A stretch of DNA of 64,000 bases from Paenibacillus sp. FSL H8-0332 (GCF_037963835.1 NZ_CP150145.1:3596001-3660000), one strand, 5' to 3'. Numbered from the stretch's first letter, positions 52,640 through 61,025 are shown. The notes: generated by a model not told the origin, from the sequence alone. Numbers and translations are program-made.

Positions 52640-52691
52640 TTAGTACAATGCTTATACAGAGCTAAAAATTATGGTAATGGAGGAAATGTCA

Positions 52692-53930
52692 ATGACTGAA
52701 ACAGAGCTTCAGGACAAGCTAAGTAAATATGCTGATTTAGCAGTACAAATCGGTGTGAATGTTCAGCCGGGACAAATCCTGGTCGTGAACGCCCCGATCA
52801 CTGCGGCCGAGTTCGTCCGCCTGATAACGGCCAAGGCGTATGCCATCGGCGCCAGCCAAGTGAAGGTGAACTGGAGTGACGAGTTCATCACCCGCCAGCA
52901 GTTCGAGCATGCGTCGCCCGAAGTATTTACCAAGGCCCCAACCTGGTTTGCCGGTGAAATGACTGAGCTTGCCGAGAACGGTGCCGCCTTCCTGTCGGTC
53001 ATTGCCGAGAACCCGGATGCCCTCAAAGGCATTGATCCTGAGCGGATTGCGAACTTCCAGAAGACACGGGGCGCAGCGCTTACGAAATACCGTGAATTGC
53101 AGATGTCCGACAAGGTTAGCTGGAGCATTGTAGCGATTCCTTCCCAGCCTTGGGCAGACAAAGTCTTCCCTGAGGTCCCTGCTGACCAGCGTGTAGACAA
53201 GCTGTGGGAGGCTATCTTCCATACCGTCCGTCTGGACCGTGAGGACCCTGTTGCCGCCTGGCAGGAGCATCTCGACACCCTTGAGTCGAAGGCTAATGTT
53301 CTTAACGCAAAAAAGTACGCCAGCCTGCATTACATAGCACCTGGAACTGACCTTAGCATCGAGCTGCCTGAAGGCCATTTATGGGCGCAGGGGGATAGCA
53401 TCAATGCCAAAGGTCATTCTTTTGTCGCCAACATGCCAACCGAAGAAGTATTCACAGCTCCGCTGAAAACCGGTGTTAACGGTACAGTCCGCAGCACGAA
53501 GCCACTCAGCTACGGCGGGAATGTGATTGACGGCTTCTCGATCACTTTTGAACAGGGCCGGATTACCAATGTGAGCGCCGAGCAGGGTCAAGAAGCCCTC
53601 GAATATCTGATTAGCCTGGATGAAGGCGCCAAGTATCTGGGTGAAGTCGCACTTGTGCCGCATAAGTCGCCGATCTCGGAATCAGGGATTCTGTACTTCA
53701 ATACTTTGTTCGACGAGAATGCCTCCAACCATCTGGCGATTGGTACTGCCTATGCCTTCTGTCTGGAAGGCGGCAAAGAAATGAACCAGGATGAACTGAC
53801 CGCCCGCGGCCTCAACAACAGTGTGACCCACGTTGACTTCATGATCGGCTCCGCCGAGATGGATATCTACGGAATTACCGCTGACGGTACGCGCGAGCCG
53901 GTCTTCCAGAAGGGCAACTGGGCCTTCTAA
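52692..53930 (+). CDS. M29-family aminopeptidase (AmpS/PepS), first of a tandem pair
   Basis: About 412 residues. Two-metal leucyl-type aminopeptidase of clan MQ: ligand and active-site blocks PTEEVFTAPLKTGVNG, SGILYFNTLFDENASNHLAIG and VTHVDFMIGSAEMDIYGI are present. Cytoplasmic, homodimeric in relatives; removes N-terminal residues from peptides. ATG 52692 is set by ATGGAGGA six bases upstream. The paralogue starts about 50 bases later in the same direction. Confidence 0.95.
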   Translation: MTETELQDKLSKYADLAVQIGVNVQPGQILVVNAPITAAEFVRLITAKAYAIGASQVKVNWSDEFITRQQFEHASPEVFTKAPTWFAGEMTELAENGAAFLSVIAENPDALKGIDPERIANFQKTRGAALTKYRELQMSDKVSWSIVAIPSQPWADKVFPEVPADQRVDKLWEAIFHTVRLDREDPVAAWQEHLDTLESKANVLNAKKYASLHYIAPGTDLSIELPEGHLWAQGDSINAKGHSFVANMPTEEVFTAPLKTGVNGTVRSTKPLSYGGNVIDGFSITFEQGRITNVSAEQGQEALEYLISLDEGAKYLGEVALVPHKSPISESGILYFNTLFDENASNHLAIGTAYAFCLEGGKEMNQDELTARGLNNSVTHVDFMIGSAEMDIYGITADGTREPVFQKGNWAF

Positions 53931-53981
53931 AACCCTTATATGCTATTGCATTTCATTAGATAATGAATGGAGCTGAAGCTA

Positions 53982-55211
53982 TTGCTGGATTTCAACCAAA
54001 AGCTGGAGAACTACGCACTGCTCGCTGTAAAGATCGGCGTTAATATTCAACCCGGCCAGACCCTTGTCGTGAATGCGGATATCGTATCGGCTGAGCTGGT
54101 CCGCCTGATTGTACGCCAGGCCTATGAAGCAGGTGCGAAGCTCGTCAAAGTTAACTATTCCGATGAATTCGTCACCCGTACCCGTTATGATCTCGCACCG
54201 TCCGAGAGCTTCCTGGAGCCGCCGAAGTGGCAGGCCGATGAGCTGGAGGATCTGGCACGGGGCGGCGCGGCGTTCCTGACGATCATCTCCGCGAATCCGG
54301 ACTTGCTGAACGGTGTAGAGGCAAGCCGGATTGCAGACCATCAGAAGACCGCCGGTCAAGCTATGGCTCCTTACCGCGAGATGCTGATGGCTAACCAGGT
54401 CAGCTGGACCGGCCTCGCCTTCCCATCCGCCTCTTGGGCCGCGAAGGTGTTCCCGGACGCTGCACCTGAGCAGCAGATTGACCTGCTCTGGGACGCCATC
54501 TTCAAGGCTGTGCGTGCAGACCAGGAGAATCCGGTGCAGGCCTGGAGTGTCCATCTGGCCGGCCTGAAGCAGCGCTGTGAGCTGCTGAACGCGAAGAAAT
54601 ACCGCAAGCTGCACTACACGGCTCCGGGCACTGATCTGACGATCGAATTGCCTGAAGGCCATCTCTGGTGTCAGGCCGGTGCGGTGAACAGCCGCGGAAT
54701 GTCCTTCCTGGCCAACATTCCGACCGAGGAAGTGTTCACCGCTCCGCTGAAGACCGGTGCGAACGGCATGGTCCGCAGCACGAAGCCGCTCAGCTATGGC
54801 GGCAACATCATCGACCGATTCAGTCTGACCCTGGAGAATGGTAAGGTTACTGACTTTACTGCTGAAGTGGGCCAGGAAGCCTTGGCTTCTCTACTGGCCA
54901 TGGATGAAGGTGCCGCCTACTTCGGTGAAGTGGCGCTTGTGCCTTTCCACTCTCCGATCTCGGAGAGCGGCATTCTCTACTACACCACCCTGTATGACGA
55001 GAATGCTTCCTGCCATCTGGCACTTGGCGCTTCCTACGCCTTTACCCTGCAGGACGGCATTAACATGACCAAGGAACAACTGGTGGACAAGGGCATGAAC
55101 CAAAGTCTCACCCATGTTGACTTCATGATGGGCTCCCCGGAGATGAACATCGACGGAATTGCCGATGACGGCTCCACCGATCCGATTTTCCGTAATGGAG
55201 ACTGGGCTTAA
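53982..55211 (+). CDS. M29-family aminopeptidase (AmpS/PepS), second of a tandem pair
   Basis: About 409 residues. Clear paralogue of the previous gene over its whole length, keeping PTEEVFTAPLKTGANG, SGILYYTTLYDENASCHLALG and LTHVDFMMGSPEMNIDGI. Start chosen at TTG 53982 since aligning to the paralogue makes LLDFNQKLENYALL the proper N-terminus and GGAG lies upstream; an ATG at 53967 is the longer option. Different residues around the active cleft suggest split peptide preference. Confidence 0.94.
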   Translation: MLDFNQKLENYALLAVKIGVNIQPGQTLVVNADIVSAELVRLIVRQAYEAGAKLVKVNYSDEFVTRTRYDLAPSESFLEPPKWQADELEDLARGGAAFLTIISANPDLLNGVEASRIADHQKTAGQAMAPYREMLMANQVSWTGLAFPSASWAAKVFPDAAPEQQIDLLWDAIFKAVRADQENPVQAWSVHLAGLKQRCELLNAKKYRKLHYTAPGTDLTIELPEGHLWCQAGAVNSRGMSFLANIPTEEVFTAPLKTGANGMVRSTKPLSYGGNIIDRFSLTLENGKVTDFTAEVGQEALASLLAMDEGAAYFGEVALVPFHSPISESGILYYTTLYDENASCHLALGASYAFTLQDGINMTKEQLVDKGMNQSLTHVDFMMGSPEMNIDGIADDGSTDPIFRNGDWA

Positions 55212-55234
55212 GCTTAATCTTTGTACTATGAATC

Positions 55235-55271
55235 AGACCCCGCTATTTCCTCTTGAGGAATGGCGGGGTCT
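55235..55271 (+). terminator. Terminator after the aminopeptidase pair
   Basis: AGACCCCGC pairs with GCGGGGTCT, with a second inner stem (TTTCCTC/GAGGAA), followed by TTTGTGTTG. It closes the aminopeptidase operon. Confidence 0.8.
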
Positions 55272-55449
55272 TTGTGTTGAACTGAGGTAAAAGCAAGACA
55301 AATAGCCCAAATGTGAACATTCAGTCAAAGAATTTTCACAATATTGTTGAAATTAGTTCACAAATATGTCACAATACAATTATAGATAGTGTTTACAGTG
55401 CCAAAAGAGGAATGTTTTAGTCCATGAATAATCTAAGGAGGGAATTCTG

Positions 55450-55626
55450 ATGAAAGAATCTTTCACTCATGACAACACAGATTCTACGGAAACAGAACGT
55501 CTGGAAGTCCAGGCTCCCAAAGACTTAAGTATCGTTGCCTCCGACGCCATCAAGTACACCGCCTACATCATGCTGCTGTTCGGATTCCTGTACTTCCTGG
55601 TTGCCTACCTTGGCCCTATGCTGTAA
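55450..55626 (+). CDS. Small single-span membrane protein, 58 residues
   Basis: ATG 55450 has AAGGAGGG seven bases upstream and the frame ends at TAA 55624. A polar, acidic N-terminal half (MKESFTHDNTDSTETERLEV) precedes one membrane helix (YTAYIMLLFGFLYFLVAYLGP). The upstream region carries partly symmetrical TTCAC/GTGAA-like words near 55345-55365 that may bind a regulator. Not recognised; probably a tail-anchored membrane protein. Confidence 0.7.
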   Translation: MKESFTHDNTDSTETERLEVQAPKDLSIVASDAIKYTAYIMLLFGFLYFLVAYLGPML

Positions 55627-55749
55627 GGCTGCTTCAATATACACAAGATACGCAGGACAATCACATATTCGTAAGCGCTTACGGCCGGTCTGCTCCTGCG
55701 GGAATGAGATTAGCCGTTTTTATTTGTCCCCCTGGCAAAATGCCAAAAG

Positions 55750-55786
55750 CGGCAGCCCTCTTCAGCTAGAGGACTACCGTTTTTTA
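55750..55786 (+). terminator. Probable terminator after the 58-residue gene
   Basis: CGGCAGCCCTC pairs imperfectly with GAGGACTACCG over an eight-base loop, followed by TTTTTT. The stem has two mismatches. It lies about 125 bases past the stop codon. Confidence 0.5.
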
Positions 55787-55814
55787 AAAGGACGGCAAAG
55801 CCGTTTATGCTTAC

Positions 55815-56507
55815 TTATTTCCAGCCCAGCGCCTTGTTGATCCAGGTAACCGCCTCAGGCGCCCACGCTGCTTCCATACCTGAACGCAGCCAGGCTATCG
55901 CCTCATCTCTCGATCCCTCAAAGGGCGGAATGCCCGCTTCCTGCATCCAGTGCTCCGAGGTTTCAAAAGAGGTGCTGTTCCAGCCATTCGGCTCTCCATC
56001 TGCATTCACCCGCTGCTTCACACCGGAGATTACGATATCCAGAGACCCTTGCAGCTCTGTTACCGCATTGTCAAAAGCCGTCTTCTTCTCCTTGGCCTTC
56101 ATATCCGCCATAGAGCGCAGCTGGCGTGTCTCAATTCCCTCGTTCGCCCGGATAATCTCCAGCAGAGTCAGCGCTTCTCTCGTGGCCAAGCCGCTCTGAT
56201 ACCGCTCTTCCAGAGACTGCTGAGGCCCGGCCGCTGCCAAGTAAGCCGGAAGCCACTCGCGGGATACGAGCACGGCTTTTTTCTTGATGAATTTTCCGTA
56301 GCCGGCTAAGCCTTCTCCGGGAAATCTGACCCGCCAGCGCCAGGGGTCGTGTTCTGTATCGGTATGCCAATTCTCCGCCAGCGTCAGCCCGTTCACGGAC
56401 GGATGCTCCGGGATCAGAGGGGCCAGCGGCACAATCCCCAGCCTGGCAACTACCTCAGCCATCTCTTCAAAGGTGGTTACATTCTCTTGCTTACCTGCTT
56501 CGCCCAC
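55815..56507 (-). CDS. AlkZ-related winged-helix protein
   Basis: 230 residues. Matches the AlkZ-related group (YcaQ-like winged-helix glycosylase relatives): HPWRWRVRFPGEG-like block DPWRWRVRFPGEGLAGYGKF, SREWLPAYL, a helix-turn-helix segment SGLATREALTLLEIIRANEG, and ADMKAKEKKTAFDNAVTELQ. The glycosylase catalytic Gln-x-Gln of AlkZ is not visible, so activity on damaged DNA is unproven. GTG start with AGGAGG upstream. Single gene. Confidence 0.75.
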   Translation of the reverse strand: MGEAGKQENVTTFEEMAEVVARLGIVPLAPLIPEHPSVNGLTLAENWHTDTEHDPWRWRVRFPGEGLAGYGKFIKKKAVLVSREWLPAYLAAAGPQQSLEERYQSGLATREALTLLEIIRANEGIETRQLRSMADMKAKEKKTAFDNAVTELQGSLDIVISGVKQRVNADGEPNGWNSTSFETSEHWMQEAGIPPFEGSRDEAIAWLRSGMEAAWAPEAVTWINKALGWK

Positions 56508-56589
56508 GTCATTCAGCCTCCTAAATCAATCTGGCTTGTACACCAAATTAAGCTTATCACTATAGACGGGAAAATTCACTTCCCGCAGG

Positions 56590-56949
56590 TTAATCACATT
56601 TTTTAACTTCCCCCCGATAGTTAGCCATCCGAAAACTGGCCCCGCATCCACATGAGGCTTTGGCATTAGGGTTATTCATGGTGAATCCGCCTATCATTCC
56701 GCTTTGTTCATAGTCAATTTCAAGACCATCAATATATGAAATACTCTTCGTGTGAACTAATATACGGAATTTATCTTTATTGAATACCATATCCTCCTCC
56801 GTTTGCTGCTCATCCAAGACAAGGGTATAAGATAATCCGCTGCATCCCCCTTCTTCAACGCCTACTCTAAGAAAAGAGTGCCGGGTATCCGCGTTTAACA
56901 AGATTTCGGCGATTTTCTCTGCTGCGATCTCACTGACCTCAATGTTCAT
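56590..56949 (-). CDS. A-type iron-sulfur carrier protein (IscA/ErpA/SufA family)
   Basis: About 119 residues. The three Fe-S ligand cysteines are in EEGGCSGLSY and CGCGASF; the fold block ISYIDGLEIDYEQSG is typical. Carries [2Fe-2S] or [4Fe-4S] clusters to apo-enzymes. ATG 56949 is set by AGGAGGA seven bases upstream. It follows an HxlR-type regulator gene on the same strand and is near a SufR-like regulator, but no other suf gene is present. Confidence 0.93.
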   Translation of the reverse strand: MNIEVSEIAAEKIAEILLNADTRHSFLRVGVEEGGCSGLSYTLVLDEQQTEEDMVFNKDKFRILVHTKSISYIDGLEIDYEQSGMIGGFTMNNPNAKASCGCGASFRMANYRGEVKKCD

Positions 56950-56975
56950 CTTCATTCCTCCTATACAAGCTTAAT

Positions 56976-57308
56976 TTAGTTTTGGGTACCCCAGTCCATT
57001 AAACAAGGTATGAACGTAGCGAGAGCCGCTCCTTTTGGTGTAAGTTCATACATGGTTTTTGTAGGGCGCTGCGGACTGGTTCTCTTGACCAGATTATGAT
57101 GTTGAAGCTCCTTTAGACGCTGGGAAAGGATTCTTTGCGTAATGGAAGGGATACTCCGGGTCATTTCACTAAATTTCTTCGGACCGTAAGAAAGAGTGAA
57201 TAAGATATGGATCGTCCATTTAGACCCGATGATGTCAAAGGCTATAAGAAGTTTCTCCGTATCCTCAGTGGACAATGACCGGTACACCCTCTTTCTTAGG
57301 ATCAGCAT
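56976..57308 (-). CDS. HxlR-family winged-helix regulator
   Basis: About 110 residues. Single MarR-like winged helix: DIIGSKWTIHILFTLSYGPKKFSEMTRSI, SQRLKELQHHNLVKRT and YELTPKGAALA are the HxlR blocks. The N-terminal ligand Cys of HypR is missing (no Cys in the first 20 residues). The start is unclear: the frame overlaps the MFS gene end, and ATG 57308, ATG 57344 or TTG near 57279 are all possible. It could respond to electrophiles and act on the neighbouring MFS or Fe-S genes. Confidence 0.85.
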   Translation of the reverse strand: MLILRKRVYRSLSTEDTEKLLIAFDIIGSKWTIHILFTLSYGPKKFSEMTRSIPSITQRILSQRLKELQHHNLVKRTSPQRPTKTMYELTPKGAALATFIPCLMDWGTQN

Positions 57309-58659
57309 TTCCGATGGATTGCTGCGAGATCCTAGTGCTGGCAATGATACTTATGACGATCAACAAGAGATGGAAGCCCATGGCTACAATTAAGCCGGAT
57401 TGCAGTGACATTCCAGCAGCCTGACAAACGACAAGGATGGAACCCCCAATCCCGATAACTACACCGGGTGTAAAAGAATCCGCAAATTGCAGATTTGCCG
57501 AGGTTTGGCCCGCGCCGCCTTCCCCGGCTTGGGAAAAGGCTACAACACCGCTAACCGGATGCGCCAATCCAATGCCGACCCCGGCGATGATCTGACCCAT
57601 AACTGCAACGGCAACAGACACAACCGGTATCCAAAAGACGATGGCAAGCAGAAATACCCCCAGAATAATTCTCATATGACGTCCACGGCCCTGATCTGCC
57701 GCATCCCAACGTCCTTGCACATACGCAATGATACACCAGCTTAACGCAGCACTCGCTACAATTAAACCAGCCTGAGAAGGTGTAATTCCCTTCACATCAA
57801 TTAGAGCCAATACCAGGAAATTCTGTGTGCTGGCATAGGCCGCGAAGAACAACCCGCGTGTTGCCAGAATCGCCGGCATCCCTCTTCGCAGCGTAAGCGT
57901 TCCCTTCGGCAGCAATTGACGGAGCGGGATTATCATACCTACGAGGCCAATCATGACGAACACAAATCCAATCATACTCGGAAGCATACTTAGACCAACC
58001 AGGAAAAGGCCAGTACCCATCGTTAAGAGTAACGCCATCCAAGTGGATGAAGATCCGCTAGCCTCTCCCGTCTGCTGCACTTTCAATTTCCTGAACGCAG
58101 GTAAACTAAGCACTGCTGAAACAAACAGCACAGGTAAGATCCCCCAGAAAACAAACCGCCAGGACCACTGATCTGCTATAAGACCTGCCACATATGGACC
58201 GAGCATGGACGGAAGAACATAGGCTGTACCAAATGCTCCAAGTATCTTGGCACGTAACTCATCCGGGTAACTTAAGGATATGGCTGTATACACACAAGTC
58301 ATCATAGCTCCGGCACCCAAACCTTGCAGGGCCCGTGATCCAATCATGATATACATATCGCCTGCGGTTGCGGCAGCGACCAGTCCTGCGATAAACAACA
58401 GAAGCGCATATGTGAATGGTGCAGCAGGTCCTCTTTTATCTATAATTCGACCGACGACCAGCGTTCCGATAATCTGTGCAAGCAGATACGTACTGAATAT
58501 CCAGCCGAACAAGCTAAGACCGTTCAAGTCTCCGGCAATCGAAGGAGCAATGGTGGTTACGGATAGACCTTCGAATCCAACGGCCATCACCGACAAGATA
58601 ATTCCTATGGATAGTGCAAAATAACGCGGGCTGAAAATACTTTGATGATTAGACGACAT
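57265..58659 (-). CDS. MFS multidrug-type efflux transporter (DHA family)
   Basis: 464 residues, about fourteen hydrophobic segments. Early motifs GLSVTTIAPSIAGDL and GRIIDKRGPA correspond to DHA2-type exporters; MIGSRALQGLGAGAM is the motif following helix 4. Probably exports drugs or toxic metabolites. Divergent from the SufR-like regulator, with two matching 19-base operators between them, so it is likely that regulator's target. Its 3' end overlaps the likely start of the HxlR gene. Confidence 0.92.
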   Translation of the reverse strand: MSSNHQSIFSPRYFALSIGIILSVMAVGFEGLSVTTIAPSIAGDLNGLSLFGWIFSTYLLAQIIGTLVVGRIIDKRGPAAPFTYALLLFIAGLVAAATAGDMYIMIGSRALQGLGAGAMMTCVYTAISLSYPDELRAKILGAFGTAYVLPSMLGPYVAGLIADQWSWRFVFWGILPVLFVSAVLSLPAFRKLKVQQTGEASGSSSTWMALLLTMGTGLFLVGLSMLPSMIGFVFVMIGLVGMIIPLRQLLPKGTLTLRRGMPAILATRGLFFAAYASTQNFLVLALIDVKGITPSQAGLIVASAALSWCIIAYVQGRWDAADQGRGRHMRIILGVFLLAIVFWIPVVSVAVAVMGQIIAGVGIGLAHPVSGVVAFSQAGEGGAGQTSANLQFADSFTPGVVIGIGGSILVVCQAAGMSLQSGLIVAMGFHLLLIVISIIASTRISQQSIGNADPKKEGVPVIVH

Positions 58660-58716
58660 GAATGGTGACCTCCAAGAAAGTTTGGTATGTATACATCGTA
58701 TCCGGATACTTAGTAA

Positions 58717-58735
58717 ACATTTTTGTTTATAATGT
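58717..58735. promoter_or_regulatory. Operator half-pair O1 in the MFS/SufR-like divergent region
   Basis: ACATTTTTGTTTATAATGT, imperfect palindrome. Its twin lies 49 bases away. The MFS start is 58 bases to its left, so it would cover the MFS promoter. Confidence 0.6.
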
Positions 58736-58765
58736 CTAAGCTACAGTCCGCCTTTGACTTTGTCA

Positions 58766-58784
58766 ACATTTTTATTTAAAATGT
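58766..58784. promoter_or_regulatory. Operator half-pair O2 in the MFS/SufR-like divergent region
   Basis: ACATTTTTATTTAAAATGT, a palindrome with arms ACATTTT and AAAATGT. It differs from O1 at only two positions and lies 44 bases before the regulator gene, so it fits autoregulation. Confidence 0.65.
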
Positions 58785-58827
58785 AGGGAGTGATGTAGCT
58801 TCAATAGCTGCAAAAAGGAGGTGCACC

Positions 58828-59487
58828 ATGAGCCGGAATGAAATCAAAAAAGATGTATCCACCAGTACCCGAAGAGCGATCATTAATCTGTTAAAGGAAC
58901 GCGGGGGCATGGATGTTGTGGCACTCTCCTCTCAATTTTCGCTGTCTGGAATGGCTATTCGCCAACATTTGAATGCGCTGAAGGAAGAAGGATTGGTTAC
59001 AAATGTGGAAGAGGCGCGTCCCATGGGCCGGCCCGCCAAGCTATGGATATTAACGCCCGCGGCTAATCGTTTTTTCCCAACCGGATATTCGGATTTATCC
59101 ATCAGTCTCATTCAGTCGATGAAGGAAGCTTTTGGTAACGAAGGGCTGGACAAGCTGCTGGATGTTCGAAATAAAAAGATGCAGGCCCAATATCTCGAGC
59201 ATCTTGGTGCGGCATCGGAGGTTAGAGAGAAATTAGAGAAACTGGCCGAGATTCGAACGAATGAAGGTTATATGGCCGAGGTTAAGGAGCAGGAGGATGG
59301 AAGTCTCTTATTCATCGAGAAACATTGCCCGATCTGTGAAGCGGCGGCTGTATGTACCGGGTTATGCAAGAATGAGTTGCATTTATTTAAAACAGTTCTA
59401 GGCGATGATGTTCATATTGAACGGGGGGAGTACCTTTTAAAGGGAGGCAGAAACTGCAGCTACACCGTTAGGCCAAATCAGCCGTAA
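58828..59487 (+). CDS. SufR-like winged-helix regulator with cysteine cluster
   Basis: 219 residues. N-terminal helix-turn-helix (STRRAIINLLKERGGMDVVALSSQF, then SLSGMAIRQHLNALKEEGLV) of the ArsR/SufR type and a C-terminal domain with a Cys cluster CPICEAAAVCTGLC near residues 168-181 and a later Cys in GRNCSY. That cluster matches SufR-type repressors, which bind a [4Fe-4S] or [2Fe-2S] cluster and control Fe-S biogenesis genes. Here it faces an MFS pump, with an A-type Fe-S carrier gene close by. Target and signal are inferred. Confidence 0.82.
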   Translation: MSRNEIKKDVSTSTRRAIINLLKERGGMDVVALSSQFSLSGMAIRQHLNALKEEGLVTNVEEARPMGRPAKLWILTPAANRFFPTGYSDLSISLIQSMKEAFGNEGLDKLLDVRNKKMQAQYLEHLGAASEVREKLEKLAEIRTNEGYMAEVKEQEDGSLLFIEKHCPICEAAAVCTGLCKNELHLFKTVLGDDVHIERGEYLLKGGRNCSYTVRPNQP

Positions 59488-59488
59488 C

Positions 59489-59524
59489 AAAAAGAGCAAC
59501 CTCACTTGGAGATTGCTCTTTTTT
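59489..59524. terminator. Bidirectional terminator
   Basis: AAAAAGAGCAA pairs with TTGCTCTTTTT over a 13-base loop and is A-rich on one side and T-rich on the other. It lies between the converging SufR-like and TetR genes. Confidence 0.85.
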
Positions 59525-59525
59525 G

Positions 59526-60110
59526 TCATTTCAGGCTTGCTGCGTCTGATCCCATACAGCCGATTCCGGCAATATAGGTGTTAATCAGCCGGGTAAGAGT
59601 GACATTCAGGTCCAGCGGCATTGCAAATCCGCCTTGATGCTCCAGAGTGGACAATCCGTGCAGGATACTTCTTAGTCCACGGACGGCATGAAGATTGCCT
59701 TCCTCGTCCAAGCCGAACGCGGATATCATTTGGAGGATGAGCGACAGGATCTTTGCACTCGCCGCCTCCAGAGCTGTGTCCCCCTGCTCGGGTGCTTTTA
59801 ACGTCGTCTGGTACAGCCCCGGGTGTGTCCTGGTGAATCCGAGGTAGGCCTGACTCATGGCATGTACCGCTGCTTCTCCGCTGAGCCCCTCCGTTGCCTG
59901 TGATATGATCTCATACAGCTGCTCCAGGCCATATACCGCCATCAGTGTACGCAGCCCCGCAAGTCCGTTAATGTGATTATAGAGTGACGGGGAACGGACA
60001 CCCAGCTTCGCGGCAAGTGCAGCCAGCGTCACTTCTTCCACTCCGTATTCATCCGCCAGCTCTGCGGCAGCCAGCACCAGCGTGTGCGTGTCCAGACCTG
60101 CTCTAGCCAT
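59526..60110 (-). CDS. TetR-family regulator with WHG-type C-terminal domain
   Basis: 194 residues. Helix-turn-helix at about 10-55 (LAAAELADEYGVEEVTLAAL, then LGVRSPSLYNHINGLAGLR) and a WHG-type ligand domain (MSQAYLGFTRTHPGLYQTT; LRSILHGLSTLEHQGGFAMP). Its start overlaps the end of the MBL hydrolase gene upstream by eight bases, forming a two-gene operon. A 19-base inverted repeat before that operon is its likely operator. Confidence 0.9.
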   Translation of the reverse strand: MARAGLDTHTLVLAAAELADEYGVEEVTLAALAAKLGVRSPSLYNHINGLAGLRTLMAVYGLEQLYEIISQATEGLSGEAAVHAMSQAYLGFTRTHPGLYQTTLKAPEQGDTALEAASAKILSLILQMISAFGLDEEGNLHAVRGLRSILHGLSTLEHQGGFAMPLDLNVTLTRLINTYIAGIGCMGSDAASLK

Positions 60111-60831
60111 GTATCCTCTCTCCTCCCTTTACTTGCCCTTCAGCCTCCGCAGCCGCCCGCTTCATCGCCTCTACCGGAGCTATAAGCAGATCACCATGTC
60201 CTACCGCCAGTACAGTTGGGGCAAGATCAATCAGCCTGTAGGCACTGACCAGGGCCTGTTCGGGGCTCCAAGTTGCCATGGCCGGAAAAGGAAACCAGGC
60301 AACCTTCTTGCCGGACACCGCCATGGCCCGGAAGGTCTGGAACGCATCACCGACGATCAGCGCTCCACTGCGCCGGTCCTGAAAAGACATCGATCCCGGC
60401 GTATGCCCGGGAGTGCTGAACGCTGTCAGCGAGCCGATACTATCGCCGTCATGCAGCAGAATGTCGGGCCGGGTGACTATTTTGGCGGGTACACTGCCCT
60501 TAATAGGAGTCCGCAGCTCATCGGCTCTGAGCGAGCGGTCACCAGCCAACAATGCAGCATCCCGCTCCGAGATATAGACCTTAGCCTCCGGCACCTGCTT
60601 CTTCAAAGCATCAAGTGCCCCGACATGATCCATGTGGCCATGGGTCAGGATGATGCGGGTCAGCGGCTTACCGAGCTTGGCGGCCTGACTCAGAATGCCT
60701 TGCAGACTGTAGGACATTCCCGCGTCTATAAGTGTAAGCTCCTGTTCTTCTTCGATCAAATAGCAATTCACTGGAAAAATACGCGGCAGCCACGTCAGCT
60801 GATGCAAATGGCCTTCTCTTGTTACTCTCAT
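60103..60831 (-). CDS. MBL-fold metallo-hydrolase
   Basis: 242 residues. Metallo-beta-lactamase fold with metal motif LTHGHMDHVGALD (HxHxDH), a later His in TPGHTPGSMSF, Asp in GDAFQTF and a last His in AVGHGDLL, so a two-metal site is complete. Members hydrolyse thioesters, lactones or other esters; no signal peptide is seen. ATG 60831 has GAGGAGG seven bases upstream. First gene of an operon with the TetR regulator. Confidence 0.92.
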   Translation of the reverse strand: MRVTREGHLHQLTWLPRIFPVNCYLIEEEQELTLIDAGMSYSLQGILSQAAKLGKPLTRIILTHGHMDHVGALDALKKQVPEAKVYISERDAALLAGDRSLRADELRTPIKGSVPAKIVTRPDILLHDGDSIGSLTAFSTPGHTPGSMSFQDRRSGALIVGDAFQTFRAMAVSGKKVAWFPFPAMATWSPEQALVSAYRLIDLAPTVLAVGHGDLLIAPVEAMKRAAAEAEGQVKGGERIHG

Positions 60832-60872
60832 TGTAACTTCCTCCTCAAAACTAATCTAATTAGTTAAAATAT

Positions 60873-60891
60873 AAACTAAGATGGTTAGTTT
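60873..60891. promoter_or_regulatory. Candidate TetR operator
   Basis: AAACTAA and TTAGTTT separated by five bases form a perfect 19-base inverted repeat 42 bases before the MBL gene start. A further AACTAAT/TAGTT-type word follows at about 60858-60867. Position fits autoregulation by the TetR protein of this operon. Confidence 0.65.
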
Positions 60892-60939
60892 TGCAAGAGT
60901 TAATTAAAAATACCCGCTCCACCTAGGCAAAAATCAAAA

Positions 60940-60962
60940 ACACCACCCGCAATGGATGGTGT
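60940..60962 (-). terminator. Terminator of the pst operon
   Basis: On the minus strand ACACCATCC pairs with GGGTGGTGT (one mismatch) over a five-base loop, followed by TTTTGATTTTT. It lies about 65 bases after the pstB stop codon. No phoU gene precedes it. Confidence 0.8.
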
Positions 60963-61025
60963 CTGAACGACCCGTGTTATCAGTTTTATCGATTTTGTCT
61001 ATACCCGTCTGTACCTGTCTCCCGA

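Noticed and set aside
55670-55685. GTAAGCGCTTAC palindrome after the 58-residue gene as a cre site
   Set aside because: The flanking bases do not match the cre ends and the site lies downstream of the gene with no promoter after it.
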